A stretch of 64,000 bases of DNA from Cantharellus purpuraceus (lineage: Eukaryota; Basidiomycota; Agaricomycetes; Cantharellales; Hydnaceae), in NCBI GenBank assembly GCA_025174535.1, contig JALBUN010000012.1, forward strand, positions 248,001 to 312,000, given 5' to 3'. A model generated the notes under the pieces. That model was not told where the DNA came from. It saw nothing but the letters and a program-made list of their open reading frames with translations, and did no database searches. This document shows, piece after piece, positions 46,362-56,619 of this stretch (position 1 is its first letter; each line of letters opens with the position of its first letter). The position numbers were made by a program, and so were the translations under genes.

Positions 46362-47366
46362 TTAATTGTGGAGCAACAATATCTTGGAACTTCGCGTCTC
46401 TAGATCTCCTGTCCTTGCTGTCTGCTTTCGGCTTTACTCTGCGGATTTCCTTGCATGTACCGTTCGCCCGGATCTATAGAATGAATATCGACGTGGCTTA
46501 AATCAAACTTCTATTTGTCATTTGTTGGTCGTTGTCGCTGTCACAAGACTCTTGATTGGATACATCTGCCCTCAATGCTCCATTCTATAGTAGTCTTGCT
46601 ATTGCGGGACTCGGAGTTCAAGCTATGTAGTATCTTCAAGCGGAAGTCCCAAAAATCTTCGATTGTCCTGATAGGGCTTGTGTGCTCACTCGGGTCTTGT
46701 GCACCCCTTCTACGTACGTCAATTGCCGCATTCTATGAACCTGCAACGTATTTCCAATTCCTACCAGTGCCTGGGAAGGCTGCGGCCCCTTGCTCCGCTT
46801 ATTATAATATAGTACCCCGGGTATGTAGCGCAAAGTTGAGCAACAAGCGTTAATTAATTTCGCTTAACGCGTCAGGAACTTATAACACATGAGCAAGTGA
46901 GAGATGATGCGGAAACACCTTAGTCAAAGATGTCAGATGTCAGCTTTCTCTCAGATCCTAGTGCCATTTCGATGATCAACGAGCTATTTGAAGGGACTCA
47001 CACGACAGCACTTAGATGAATGTAAGCGCTGAGGGAGCTTCGAGACCGTAATAATGTTAAACGTTGATGATTCTTGATCAACTCTATTATAAAGTGCCAA
47101 GAGCAAGGTTTACAGTACTTAGCGCATCATGCCGAGCATATCCGGGAGAATACGGGAAAACGTCGTCAAAAGGTGTGAGCTTTCTCACGAATCTCGAAGC
47201 TAATGGGTGAGGGAATCCACACAACGTCATTACCATGAGCGCTGCATGAGGGCTTCGAGCAGTGGACTATAATTGATCCTCTCTCTAGTAATCATCGCAG
47301 TCAGTCATCCTCAAAGTGACACGTGCGCAGTCGATTGTCGGTGATCGCACATCTCACAGCACCACA
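46362..47366. other. Intergenic with a diverged promoter repeat
   Basis: No gene is supported. Between about 46910 and 47290 two diverged direct copies of a segment near 150 bp appear. The shared order is GTCAAA, then AGCTTTCTC, a GAATC/GATC stretch, CACACGACAGC or CACACAACGTC, and a GCGCTG..GAGGG..CTTCGAG block, ending in TTGATC. They lie directly upstream of the REE1-like gene. Confidence 0.4.
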
Positions 47367-47981
47367 ATGACGAGCACCATGCAACTCAAATCTATCAACG
47401 CACCACCGCTTCCCGATGCGTCAAGCACCACCCTTCGCGTCGTGGCAGCTCCCGAGACAGATCTCTGGCGCAAGCCTCCTGCAACGGAAACCTACAACAT
47501 GCCATGCTACCTGGTTACCATGCCCGCCGCGAAATTCCAACGCGCGCGCGTCACCGTGCGTGCCAACTGGACGCGCCAGTATGACCAGGGCGGGCTTATC
47601 CTGTTTCTCCCCGCATGGCCTTCACGCTCGCTCTGGGTGAAAACAGGGATCGAGTTTGTCGATGGCAAGCCGTGTGTATCCACCGTGGCCGCACGCGACG
47701 CCGCAGATTGGAGTATGATCCCCGAGTCTGGGGGAGCCACTAGCATTACGCTTGAGATTGAGAGGGAGGTGCTGAACGGCGAGCCGGGGACGAGCCTGTG
47801 GGTGTACCTGATAAAGGGCCAGGAAAGACAACCGGTTCGGGAGATGACATGGGTGTTCAAGGAGGAAGCTGACTTGGCGGGTATGATCTCGGTTGGGGTC
47901 TACGCGGCCCGTCCGACAAAGGTTGCCCCGGATGACAATGAAGTCCTTGACGTCACATTCGACGATTTGACGATTCTTTGA
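47367..47981 (+). CDS. DUF1349/REE1-like protein
   Basis: Single-exon gene of 204 aa. DUF1349 proteins have a concanavalin A-like beta-sandwich; the yeast member Ree1 affects enolase regulation during the galactose diauxic shift. Visible family features are RVTVRANWTRQYDQGGLILF, SLWVKTGIEFVDGKPCVSTV, ARDAADWS and the C-terminal block MISVGVYAARP. No signal peptide is seen. The ATG at 47367 is used because the upstream in-frame extension starts with GTG. The absence of introns is unusual among its neighbours. The true biochemical role is unknown. Confidence 0.85.
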   Translation: MTSTMQLKSINAPPLPDASSTTLRVVAAPETDLWRKPPATETYNMPCYLVTMPAAKFQRARVTVRANWTRQYDQGGLILFLPAWPSRSLWVKTGIEFVDGKPCVSTVAARDAADWSMIPESGGATSITLEIEREVLNGEPGTSLWVYLIKGQERQPVREMTWVFKEEADLAGMISVGVYAARPTKVAPDDNEVLDVTFDDLTIL

Positions 47982-48104
47982 AGGGTGTTGGCAGTCTGAC
48001 GGAAACCTACACATGTATATTCAAATACCAGAAACGTTATGAGTTGGGTTTGTTTAGACAATGCATGATACAAAAATATAGTTGGCACAAGGTAGCTCCG
48101 TCTA

Positions 48105-49679
48105 TCAAAGATGCAAGTCTTCGATGCTCCATGAAGGCCGCAGGTCGATCTCGTATGGATCATGGTCATTCCGTAAAAATCGATACATGGCTGCCCATGC
48201 CACCATTGCCGCGTTATCTGGAATGTAGTTTAGTATGAATAAATGATGACAAGCCAATGATCTTTACCGGTGCAAAGCGCAGCAGGTGGAAACACAAGCG
48301 AGATGTTACTGGAGGTTTTCGCTTCAGCAACACAATTGCGCAATCTATACAAGCCATCAGCGCACATCCAACCTGAATCATCGCGGTTGCTCGATTCACC
48401 GTTCCCGAAGAAAACCATTACTAGCCACTCCACCGCTGACCACGACATGTTTTATGTCTATTCCATGACGCGAACTCCATTTGAGACCTAGATGCAACTT
48501 CTCCTCCAATTGACCTATGGCAGCACGTTGGAATGCCCATGCTGTGTGTGCCTTCCGCTCGGGTGTGAGCATTGATTGAGGAATACCTTCGACGTAACGT
48601 TGCACGGAAGAGTATAAGCCCGAGTAGGAGAACATGAGTTCTCCACGGCGGGTGAGCGGAAATGATAATTCGCAGCCAGCAGGCTTGATATCACCCTCTG
48701 GATCTGTCGACGAAGAAGCATGCATGAGGGGCGGGGGGTGATCCATGCAAAACTTCTCGAGCGCCGCGCCTGGTCCGAGAGTGGACCATGGTAGTGATAG
48801 AAGCTTTGAAACTTTATCATATGCATTTCCTATGGAGTCATCGGGTGTTGTTGCAAGCACAGTAAGGTCTTCTGAGGACCGCGCGAGGAGGAGAAGAGTG
48901 TGCCCTCCAGAAACGAGGAGAGTCAAAAAGGGAAATGTGGGGAACTCTGATAGCGGCAGTGAAAAGAAGGGAGTGAGCGCATGTGCTTGCTGAACTTATG
49001 TAAACGATGTGTCGCCTATGTTTGGGGGGGATGATATGGACGAACCATATGATGGATGCCAACGAGTGGTTTACCAAGAGCCGCTGCAAGTGCTTTGGCC
49101 GCATTCGAGGTCACGCTGAGACAGCCTCCCATGCCTGACTCGCCGTTCTGCGCTGGAAAATGTAACGATATGGGCTAACACATACCAGGCCCACGTGTAA
49201 ATGCAACTCCGTCTATATTCATGATTGTCAATTGAGCATCGGCCAATGCTTGCTGGATAGCCCCAGGCTAAAAATTTCACGCAACGGAGTTAGTCCATGA
49301 AGCATCGGTATATAGACACACACAAGATTTCGCTATTATTAATTATTAGATGGCGGTTCTGATATCTTGTTGCTACAACGAGGACGACACACCTGATGGC
49401 TTGCAATTGCATCTGGTGGATATATACCGCCAAACTTTTCATGTCTGATGGAAAACAAACCCAAATCATGGGAAGCTTCATAAGAAGTGACTAAACAACG
49501 TACACGTTGTGCTGTTTCACTACCACATTGGCTAAAACTTCACGACAAGAAGTCAAAATTGCGGCACAAGTGTCATCGGCGCTCGATTCCAATGCAAGGA
49601 TTGTGAATGCTCGGGGGTGTCTGTGTGGCGTGAATATTTTAAGAAGACACTGTGGTCTCAGAGAGAAAGCTATCGTCAT
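48105..49679 (-). CDS. QRI7: Mitochondrial tRNA t6A synthase (QRI7/OSGEPL1)
   Basis: TsaD/Kae1-family enzyme that transfers the threonylcarbamoyl group to A37 of ANN-decoding tRNAs in mitochondria. The start is ATG 49679 (MTIAFSLRPQCLLKIF), a basic, Arg/Lys-containing presequence. The core begins with ILALESSADDTCAAIL. After introns come HEKFGGIYPPDAIASHQ, VAFTRGPGMGGCLSVT and KPLVGIHHMQAHAL with the metal-binding HxxxH. Then come LLVSGGHTLLLL, DDSIGNAYDKVSKLL and VVSGGVASNGFLR, and the end DNAAMVAWAAMYRF with a stop at 48105-48107. The ASKH fold motifs are all present. It converges with the REE1-like gene. Confidence 0.92.
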
Positions 49680-49824
49680 TAGCAGGGTGTGCACTTCTGA
49701 ACTCCACCGACTCTATGGGCGTCTATTTACATATATATTTCATCACAAACGTCAACGTTTTACAAGAACTATAAAAAATCCGCGTCTATCGCAAGTACTC
49801 GTACACACAACATGGCAATCATTT

Positions 49825-50539
49825 TCAGAGTGCACCCTCCTTCTCCAATACTTCCCGAGCATGTGCTTTTGCCTCCTCACTTGTTTTAGGGTCTATAGGA
49901 AAATGATGTATTAATGACTCAATCAAGAGGTGTGGCAAACAAGAGACGCACTGTGCAAAGTGGCCTTATATCCAGCAAGAACACGACTTGTGTGCTGGTC
50001 GGATTCCTTGCCACTGGAAGGGGAACCTTCATTGGCTGTCCCGACATCAACATCAACACCCGCAGCTTTTAGCACTTCACGAGCATGCTGCTTTGCCTCT
50101 TCGGAAGTATTGGAACCTTAGGTGGGAGGAGGCGTAACTATAAACGTTCAATGCTGCTACGGATTGACGCACTGTGCAACGTGGCTTTGAACCCTGGTAA
50201 TGGCACACGAAGCTCATCAGTAAAGTGTATTCTCAAGACACGCACATCTTGGACGGACCCCCCAAGACACGATTGTTGTGCTCGTTCCTCTGATTATCAT
50301 CACTATACTTCTCCAGCAATTCTATCTGTTCACGGGCGTGTTCCTTTGCGGCACCAGAGATTCTCGGATTATTGAGAGCAGCCTTGTAGCTATTAGGTAC
50401 CAGCATCAAGACCGTGCGCCACGATTCTTCTTCTAACACATACCCGGCGGTAACACGAGTATGATGAAGCTGGTCTAAAAGGCAATTGGTAAAACATTAG
50501 AAAGGGACAGCGAGACTTGCCTGCTGAAGTGGTCGACAT
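49825..50539 (-). CDS. Con-6 family conidiation-like protein
   Basis: Small hydrophilic protein of the conidiation-specific protein 6 family, common in fungal spores and stress states. Six exons (50539-50521, 50474-50444, 50389-50259, 50193-50173, 50116-49952, 49892-49825) give 144 aa in phase. Three Con-6 repeats are seen: GYKAALNNPRISGAAKEHAR, then GFKATLHSSNTSEEAKQHAR, then GYKATLHNPKTSEEAKAHAR. Each repeat is interrupted by introns, and two introns fall at the same point, after the codon for the His in ATLH. The first intron begins with GC (GCAAGT) rather than GT; the splice is supported by the resulting phase and by the Con-6 start DQLHHTRVTAGYKA. Confidence 0.88.
50475..50520 (-). other. 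GC-AG intron of the Con-6 gene
   Basis: The donor is GCAAGT and the acceptor CTTTTAG, joining MSTTSA to DQLHHT. The sequence after the GC matches the donor consensus, as usual in GC-AG introns. Confidence 0.75.
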
Positions 50540-50730
50540 GGTTGGAAACACATTCGAGACAATTGAGCGAACTTATATCATGTGCTCGCAAAAAATTAAC
50601 ACAGACGACGTCAGCAGCCACGATGACGTCACCCAAGTGCGGCATGTGGACGCGTTGTGGACGCGCCTGATTCACCCTGACTAAGACAATAGAGCCTATA
50701 AACGTACACTACAAATAAGAATAGGATGAA

Positions 50731-52510
50731 TCACCCGCGCAAGCCCACCATTCTCTCTACTACATCCTGCGCTTGCTCCCATTCCAACGTCTCTTCCTCG
50801 TCATCATCCTCTCCCTCCTGGTGCTCTTGACCCCTTCCTAAACCCCACCCTCCCGCAGGCCCTCCTACACCACCGTCGTCTTCAGGGTCCAACTCGGGGC
50901 TCCGCAATGACTCCAAAAACTCCTTCTCCCGATCTCGTTCAACCCCGAACCTGGCACCCCGCGGCGTCTCATCGTCATTATCATCTGAACCCTGGTCGTC
51001 CCACTTTGCCAATGAGGTTTTGGGATTCGATGCATAAAGACCGCTCTTCCGTGCTATGCGCCCTCGACGGTCTCGCGGGGCCGCTCCTGAGAAAAACGTC
51101 GGCTGCCGCGCAACACTAAATGGCCGACCAGAAACCACTGCATGCGGACTGCGGATTGCGCGCAGTAGATGTACTGCCGCGCTTTCACCTTGTGGTGGTG
51201 CTGCCGACTGTGTCGCGAGAGAGTGGCAATGCTGTGCGGATGAGACTAGGACGAGCAGCCTGTGCAAATATGTCAAAGCAAGAGCGTGATATTATAGGAT
51301 GGACATACATCTGCTGCAACTTTGGAAGGTATGACCGGGTGCTTCCCGCCAGGTAGTCTCTCTCTTTCGCAGTTGAGCTGATAAGTACGTGCAAGCGTGA
51401 GAAGACAGGTAATATAATTGAATCCCGGAATGAGCGCAGAGCAAGTACGCGCACATCAATGAATTGTGTAGTGGATGAAGCCGTATGCGACTCGTCTGGT
51501 AATTTTGGTGACGAAGGTCTATTTGACTTGGGCGTACGCGAGAGAGACTGAATAAGTTTATCTGTCTTGAGCGGATGGAACACCTGCGGATGATGGGTCT
51601 GACAATATGTCATTGATTGGGAGGAAAGCACGCACCCCTTCGACGTATGGAAGGATGCCATGCCAGAAAAATTCCCAAACCTCTGCCAGACGTGGGAGAA
51701 GCTTCTTGTCATCAAGCTCTGACAGCTTTACATTGAGTGTGACCATCCCGCGTAAGAGCAGCCCTGTGATGTCCTGCTCAAGCGAGCTAATGGCACGCGA
51801 GAGAGAGCGGGAGACGACCGTCGAAATATGTTTCTTGACGAGTTGATTTAATTCCTCTCTGAGAATACTTCAGTCTCAATCACCCATCAGAGCATAGCAC
51901 ATTACACACATTGGCATCTTGAGTGGTTCGCCATTGAAGAGTGGGAGCACATGCACATGGAGCATATGCCATGGATCGGTAGTGGATGAGACGGCGGCAG
52001 TGACGGTGTTGTTCGTAAGGGTGGATGCAAGGGAGAGGGAAGATGCAGATGCAGGATTGGGCATTGCTGGGGCGAGTGTCGCCTGCGCAGGCAAGGTACC
52101 AAGACGATGCATGTCGCGGGCGCCCTACACCGATTTCATCGCCAGCAGTAAACAAAAAAGGTCAGCGATTACGTATTAGAATTTACCTTGAGGTTAATGT
52201 TGGTAGTTGCTTTTGATCCACTAGCAGATGTCGGAGGGGCAGATGTTGGCAGAATGAGCGCTGGATTTGAACCGGTTCTTAGGTGTGACGTTGTCTTCTG
52301 CGAGACGAGGGCGCCAGTGACACTGCTACTAGCACCTGTATTGCTCGTGCTGGCAGACGACGCACCAGCCTGCTTCAGTTTTGCAAGGAATCTGCTGGGA
52401 CGATACGAGATGTCGCTAGAACTACGGCGGAGCTGTGTGACCCGCGGTGGTGGTGTACGTGACCTCGAGTCCTGCGAACGGCGGGGCGACGGCGACACTG
52501 GACGACGCAT
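50731..52510 (-). CDS. HbrB/BIT61-like TORC2 subunit
   Basis: Probable component of TOR complex 2 (HbrB family; Bit61 in yeast, PRR5/Protor in animals), which signals to actin and plasma-membrane lipids. The start MRRPVSPSPRRSQDSRS is a Ser/Pro/Arg-rich disordered region. The HbrB domain shows WHMLHVHVLPLFNGEPLKMP, EELNQLVKKHIST, LEQDITGLLLRGM, then RLAEVWEFFWHGILPYVEGV. Later come FIDVRVLALRSFRDSIILPV and SRLHVLISS. The C-terminal third is Gly/Glu/Asp-rich and acidic (EGEDDDEEETLEWEQ). Introns are placed only approximately. Confidence 0.87.
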
Positions 52511-53964
52511 CGATGGGGCGAGTTTTGCAGGATGTTGAGCACTTGGTCTTGCTAACAGATGGCCATAAGCGATTCATCGGCTATATAAACTCTTCCCTCA
52601 CTAGCTAGTTTCGTGGGTGCCGGTGGACGATCGCCCGCCGCAGTTGCTGAAACAAGATGTATCAAACGCAACGTCCTGGTCACTGCCAAAGCTTGTCCAA
52701 TTGACATCGAAGGACTCATCCGAACCCTGGATTCGGATCAACCATCAAATCAAGCCAGATGATGGATTTTTTTTGCTACAGTACATTTACACAGTATGGG
52801 AACACGCAAGTGCCGCAAGCCTTCCTAGGGTCCTTTTTCCCATACCTACTCAAGACTGCTTCGAATTCCCAAATGCCTCGAATCCGAGTCCTAGAGCGAT
52901 CCCTTCATCTCCGTTAGCCGGCGGACAGTCACTTGTGCTATAAGGCGAGAGCAGAAGCATGCCACCAGGGTCAAGCTTGTGTGCATGGGAACTATCTCAA
53001 TCTAAAAAATAGCAATCGGTTGCGGAAAGTTCTGAACCGAACAGATTATCCGTGATCATGTGGCGTTTCTCTTTGCGAGCAATGCAGTTTAAAGAAGTTC
53101 ATAGATAACTTAATGGATAGGTGTTAAATGTACACGTGGCCTCGAAGCACTGGTGATAATTGACAGGGATATTGCAAATTAGGGTTCTGGTGAACCGTGT
53201 TCTACACTTCGCAACCTTCGTCCTTGCACCAACTTACATGTAAGAGATGATATTCGTGACGCTCGGATAAGAAGTGTGTCTAGTTGGTGGGTGCTCGTTA
53301 AGACTGAGAGTCGGATAAGTCTAGAGCAATGTAATCTTGTTAAATTGCAGATTTGAATGTGACGGCATACCATACAGAGAAGAGGCGGCAGCAATGGAAT
53401 GTACGAGAACTGGAGGCAAACGGCCGTGCCTAGATACAGTGAGTATTGAATCACAAGGCAGATCAATATCCTGAGATGTTTTTGGCCTAGATCTATGTTC
53501 TGTGGAGATGATGTATGATGCATCAAGTTGGAAGGTGGCAACAGGGCCGAACATGAAAGGTCTGATCCACCAATAACTTGTAATCATTGACTCAACCACC
53601 CTCTTGTACAACAACGAACAGTGGAACGATGTGATATTTCATGCCCAACTTGAAGCTGAAAGCATACCAATGCGATTGCGGTTGATTGAATGGGTTCCCT
53701 TCCAAATAAGCTATAGGGGTCAGACCATTGCACAACTGGATTCACTTACAGCGACATGCTTAAGGACAATGTCGCTTCATATTTTTGAAGCATCGTATCT
53801 CGTAGAAAATCTACCTAAGGGCCAAGGATGATGTTACACACTTAAGCATTCGTTCAAAGTGGTAAGAGCTGAGTCTGAAAACAAGATCCTGAGAGCGCGT
53901 CGCGTCGCGTTAGCCGCTTAATTACTGCACGTGTGCACGACGGCGAACTTCCAGGCCCTTGATT
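52511..53964. other. Gene-poor 1.45 kb gap
   Basis: I find no supported gene. A minus-strand frame at about 53321-53614 and a plus-strand frame at 52617-52943 show no domain. A run of T residues lies at about 52766-52773. It separates divergent genes (HbrB on -, NSE4 on +), so it should hold both promoters. Confidence 0.35.
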
Positions 53965-55382
53965 ATGGCTCGCGATGACTCTCAGGCAGAGCTCTCAGAG
54001 AACGAAGACGATACGACGCAACAGCCAAACCTCCCATATGACCCAGACCAGGACCTCCAAGAAAAACGTCGGATTCGCAGGGATTACCGCGCCCTCATTG
54101 AAGAAACCACTGGTGAATCACACGCAAAAATTGTACCTATCTCGTTATTAACGTATCCTTCCTCGCAGAACAAAAGGCGAATCTCAAAAATGTTAAAGCG
54201 TCCGATATTGAAATGGGCCTTGCCAAGGGCAATCGGCTATTCGACAGAGGTGAGTTGCTTCATATCACCACCCAGGGTGAGTGATACTCAGTAAACTGTT
54301 TCTGATGTAGTGAAACACACTAGTGAGGCTACCCTGGACTCCCGATATCTAATCATGGCATCCGATATGGGTGCAGCCAAGGCGAAGGCCATGAAGAATG
54401 ACAGCGGTGGATTCGACGTCGATGATTTCGTCTCTAAGCTTGTCACATATATGGGTGGCCGGAAGGGAGGCATTCAAAAGCATGCAGAGGGAAGCGAAGA
54501 TATCGGGGAGGAGGAGGAGGAGGAAGAGGAAGAGGATGGAGATGACGATGGGTCACCACTAGACTGGGAGAAGGTGGGGCGCCTTGCATTGGCAAAGAGT
54601 CATAGGGTACCAGTGATCGATTTTATGCGAGTGATTCATGCATGAGACAATCGTCATTGCTTTGCTGATGTTTACTTTAGGCTCGGACCACTATCAACAG
54701 AGCAAAAGCAGCGTAAGAAGGCACAGCGAACCAAGTTCGAAAAAAGTAAAGAACAAGAAAGACAACCGCAGGAGGTCAATTCCCACTATGATCCTTACAG
54801 GCGTGTCCCTAACCGTCATGCACGCAGCTCACAGAGGATGACATACATAGAACAGAGAACGAAACTACACAGAACGTAGCCATGGTGGGACCGTATACTT
54901 CTTCCTCGTGTCAGCTGCTCAAAACTGTATCTTCTCCCAGATTGAGAAAATCCTTCGTTCACAAACAGGTCCAACCAACCTCTTCCGGTTTATTGTCAAC
55001 CCCAATGATTTTGGTCAAACTGTGGAAAATCTGTTTTATATCTCCTTCCTCATCCGGGAGGGTAAATGTGCCTTTGAATTCACTGAAGACACGCAAGAGC
55101 CAATAATTTGTATAACCATTCCTCTGCAAGCCGCCAACCTGGCTGACGCGTTCGTTACCAGATTCTTGCCAGAGTCCCACTGAGGAGGATTACAATAATG
55201 GTGCACGGAAGCAGCAAGTAGTCATGGAGTTGGATATGGAGACGTGGAAGGTGGGCCGTCCACACTTTTTCTGGTTCTTCTCTCTTACTGGGGGTGATAT
55301 GCAGCGGGCAATAGATATCTTCGATATCCAGACTTGCGTCATTCCGAACCGCAAGGTGCTGGAAGACCAGAATGCAGAGTGA
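53965..55382 (+). CDS. NSE4: SMC5/6 complex kleisin NSE4
   Basis: Kleisin subunit that bridges the SMC5 and SMC6 heads in the DNA-repair complex. The start MARDDSQAELSENEDD is acidic. The N-terminal winged-helix part includes RRIRRDYRALIEET, KASDIEMGLAKGNRLFD and LDSRYLIMASDMGAAKAKAM, then GFDVDDFVSKLVTYMGG. An acidic run of Glu and Asp codons lies at 54508-54550. Next come WEKVGRLALAKSHRVPVIDFM and LGPLSTEQKQRK. The C-terminal winged helix includes FRFIVNPNDFGQTVENLFYI, GKCAFEFTEDTQEPII and VVMELDMETWKRAIDIFDIQ. The stop used here is the TGA at 55380-55382, but the bases around it read GTGAGT, a perfect donor. A splice to 55433 would add about 31 residues and end at 55527. Confidence 0.9.
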
Positions 55383-55657
55383 GTAGGGTATGCTGATCTA
55401 GTCGTATAATATCACCTGTATGTGAAACCATAGTAATGTTGTACAACGTTTCCCGAGTTATCGAACTGGGTCTTCCATCACAGATGTGACAAGTCGCGTG
55501 GTCACATTATTTGCATCATATCAGTAGTGTGCTTACTTCTCATATTGTAGGAATAACAGTTCGACGTCAACCTTCTGTCTATAGCTCATATAAAATTATG
55601 GCATACTGAGGCGTGGCCTTGTTTACATTGATTCGATTGGATACGGTCAGCATATGG

Positions 55658-56349
55658 CTAGGTTTCAAAGTATGTGATCTCTGCGTCCTTGCTGAAGATA
55701 GCTCCCCCTTCCTCTTGAACTCTGTTATGGATGGAATGGAACTTTACAGGACCAGCGCCCTGAACGGGTATGCTTATGGTAAGTATAACTGGACACTATC
55801 ACATAAGCTGACTTGCACGCACCTCTGCTGGACGGAACGCCCGAGCATGCACCGTATTGCCCTTTTCATCCAGGAGAATCTAGCAACGCTCACAAATTGT
55901 AACTAAACTACCAGCCACGGGCCGAACAATCACTTACTCACTTTTCCAAAGAAATTCACACCTTCAAGACCGGACAGTGATCGATATCTTATCTCCATCG
56001 TTTATTTCTGACTCACCGTAGGGCACCTCTTGCACTCTGTATGAAAGAGGGTTATAAAACTTCACATGGTCCAACTGCCGGATCTCGTTCAGATCGTGAA
56101 GAGTATCTTCCTTATGCAGTGCCCAGATCTTTGCATATATGATTGATCAGACAAGATAGATAAAATGCGTGCAGACGATGGGTTGGAGCTACCTTATGCA
56201 GAATGTCATGCTTGATACCTTCAAACACCTCTAGTCCCTCTACGTCCATCTCCCTCACTGGCCCAAGCGGTATAGTGCTGTTGTTTGACTTCAGTGAAAT
56301 AGGTCAGCTACTGAATACATTCAAGACGGGGGGATGTTGTGTTCACCAT
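55658..56349 (-). CDS. Stefin (type 1 cystatin)-like protein, divergent
   Basis: Predicted small cytosolic protein of the cystatin fold; family members inhibit papain-like cysteine proteases. Six exons (56349-56347, 56288-56193, 56128-56017, 55961-55942, 55879-55823, 55759-55658) give 129 aa in phase. The stefin-like order is a glycine in IPLGPVREMD, a helix (GLEVFEGIKHDILHKIWAL), strand YRVQEVPYGVNFFGKILLD, strand NTVHARAFRPAE, and the end SKDAEITYFET, like the KHDELTYF end of stefins. There is no signal peptide or cystatin disulphide pattern. The QxVxG loop reads EVPYG when aligned on GVNFF, or QEVPYG with one extra residue, so inhibition is uncertain. The first coding exon is only the ATG; this is inferred from phase and the natural start MSNNSTIPLG. 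Expression must confirm it. Confidence 0.7.
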
Positions 56350-56619
56350 CGTCTAAAAAGTATTGACTCAGGAGTAGGTTCTTTTAGGCTGCTGGTACTA
56401 CATGAGCTATATAGCCACAATACTCGATAAATGACATCATGATGACGCTGACAGTGATGCCTGTGGAGTGGTACATATACACACGGTCATGTGAGGGTAG
56501 GAGAGTTCAGAATACGGAGTGGTTCACTCCAAGAGGTAAGAATGTGGAGTCAGCTAAGAGGGATTTTTGCCAGGAACGTCGCTGCATCTGTTACCTGGCA
56601 TCAGATCGTCTGCAGCAGA

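Noticed and set aside
53179..53614. Overlapping minus-strand frames that look weakly hydrophobic
   Set aside because: I tried to join them through GT-AG pairs into a membrane protein but found no consistent model or family match.
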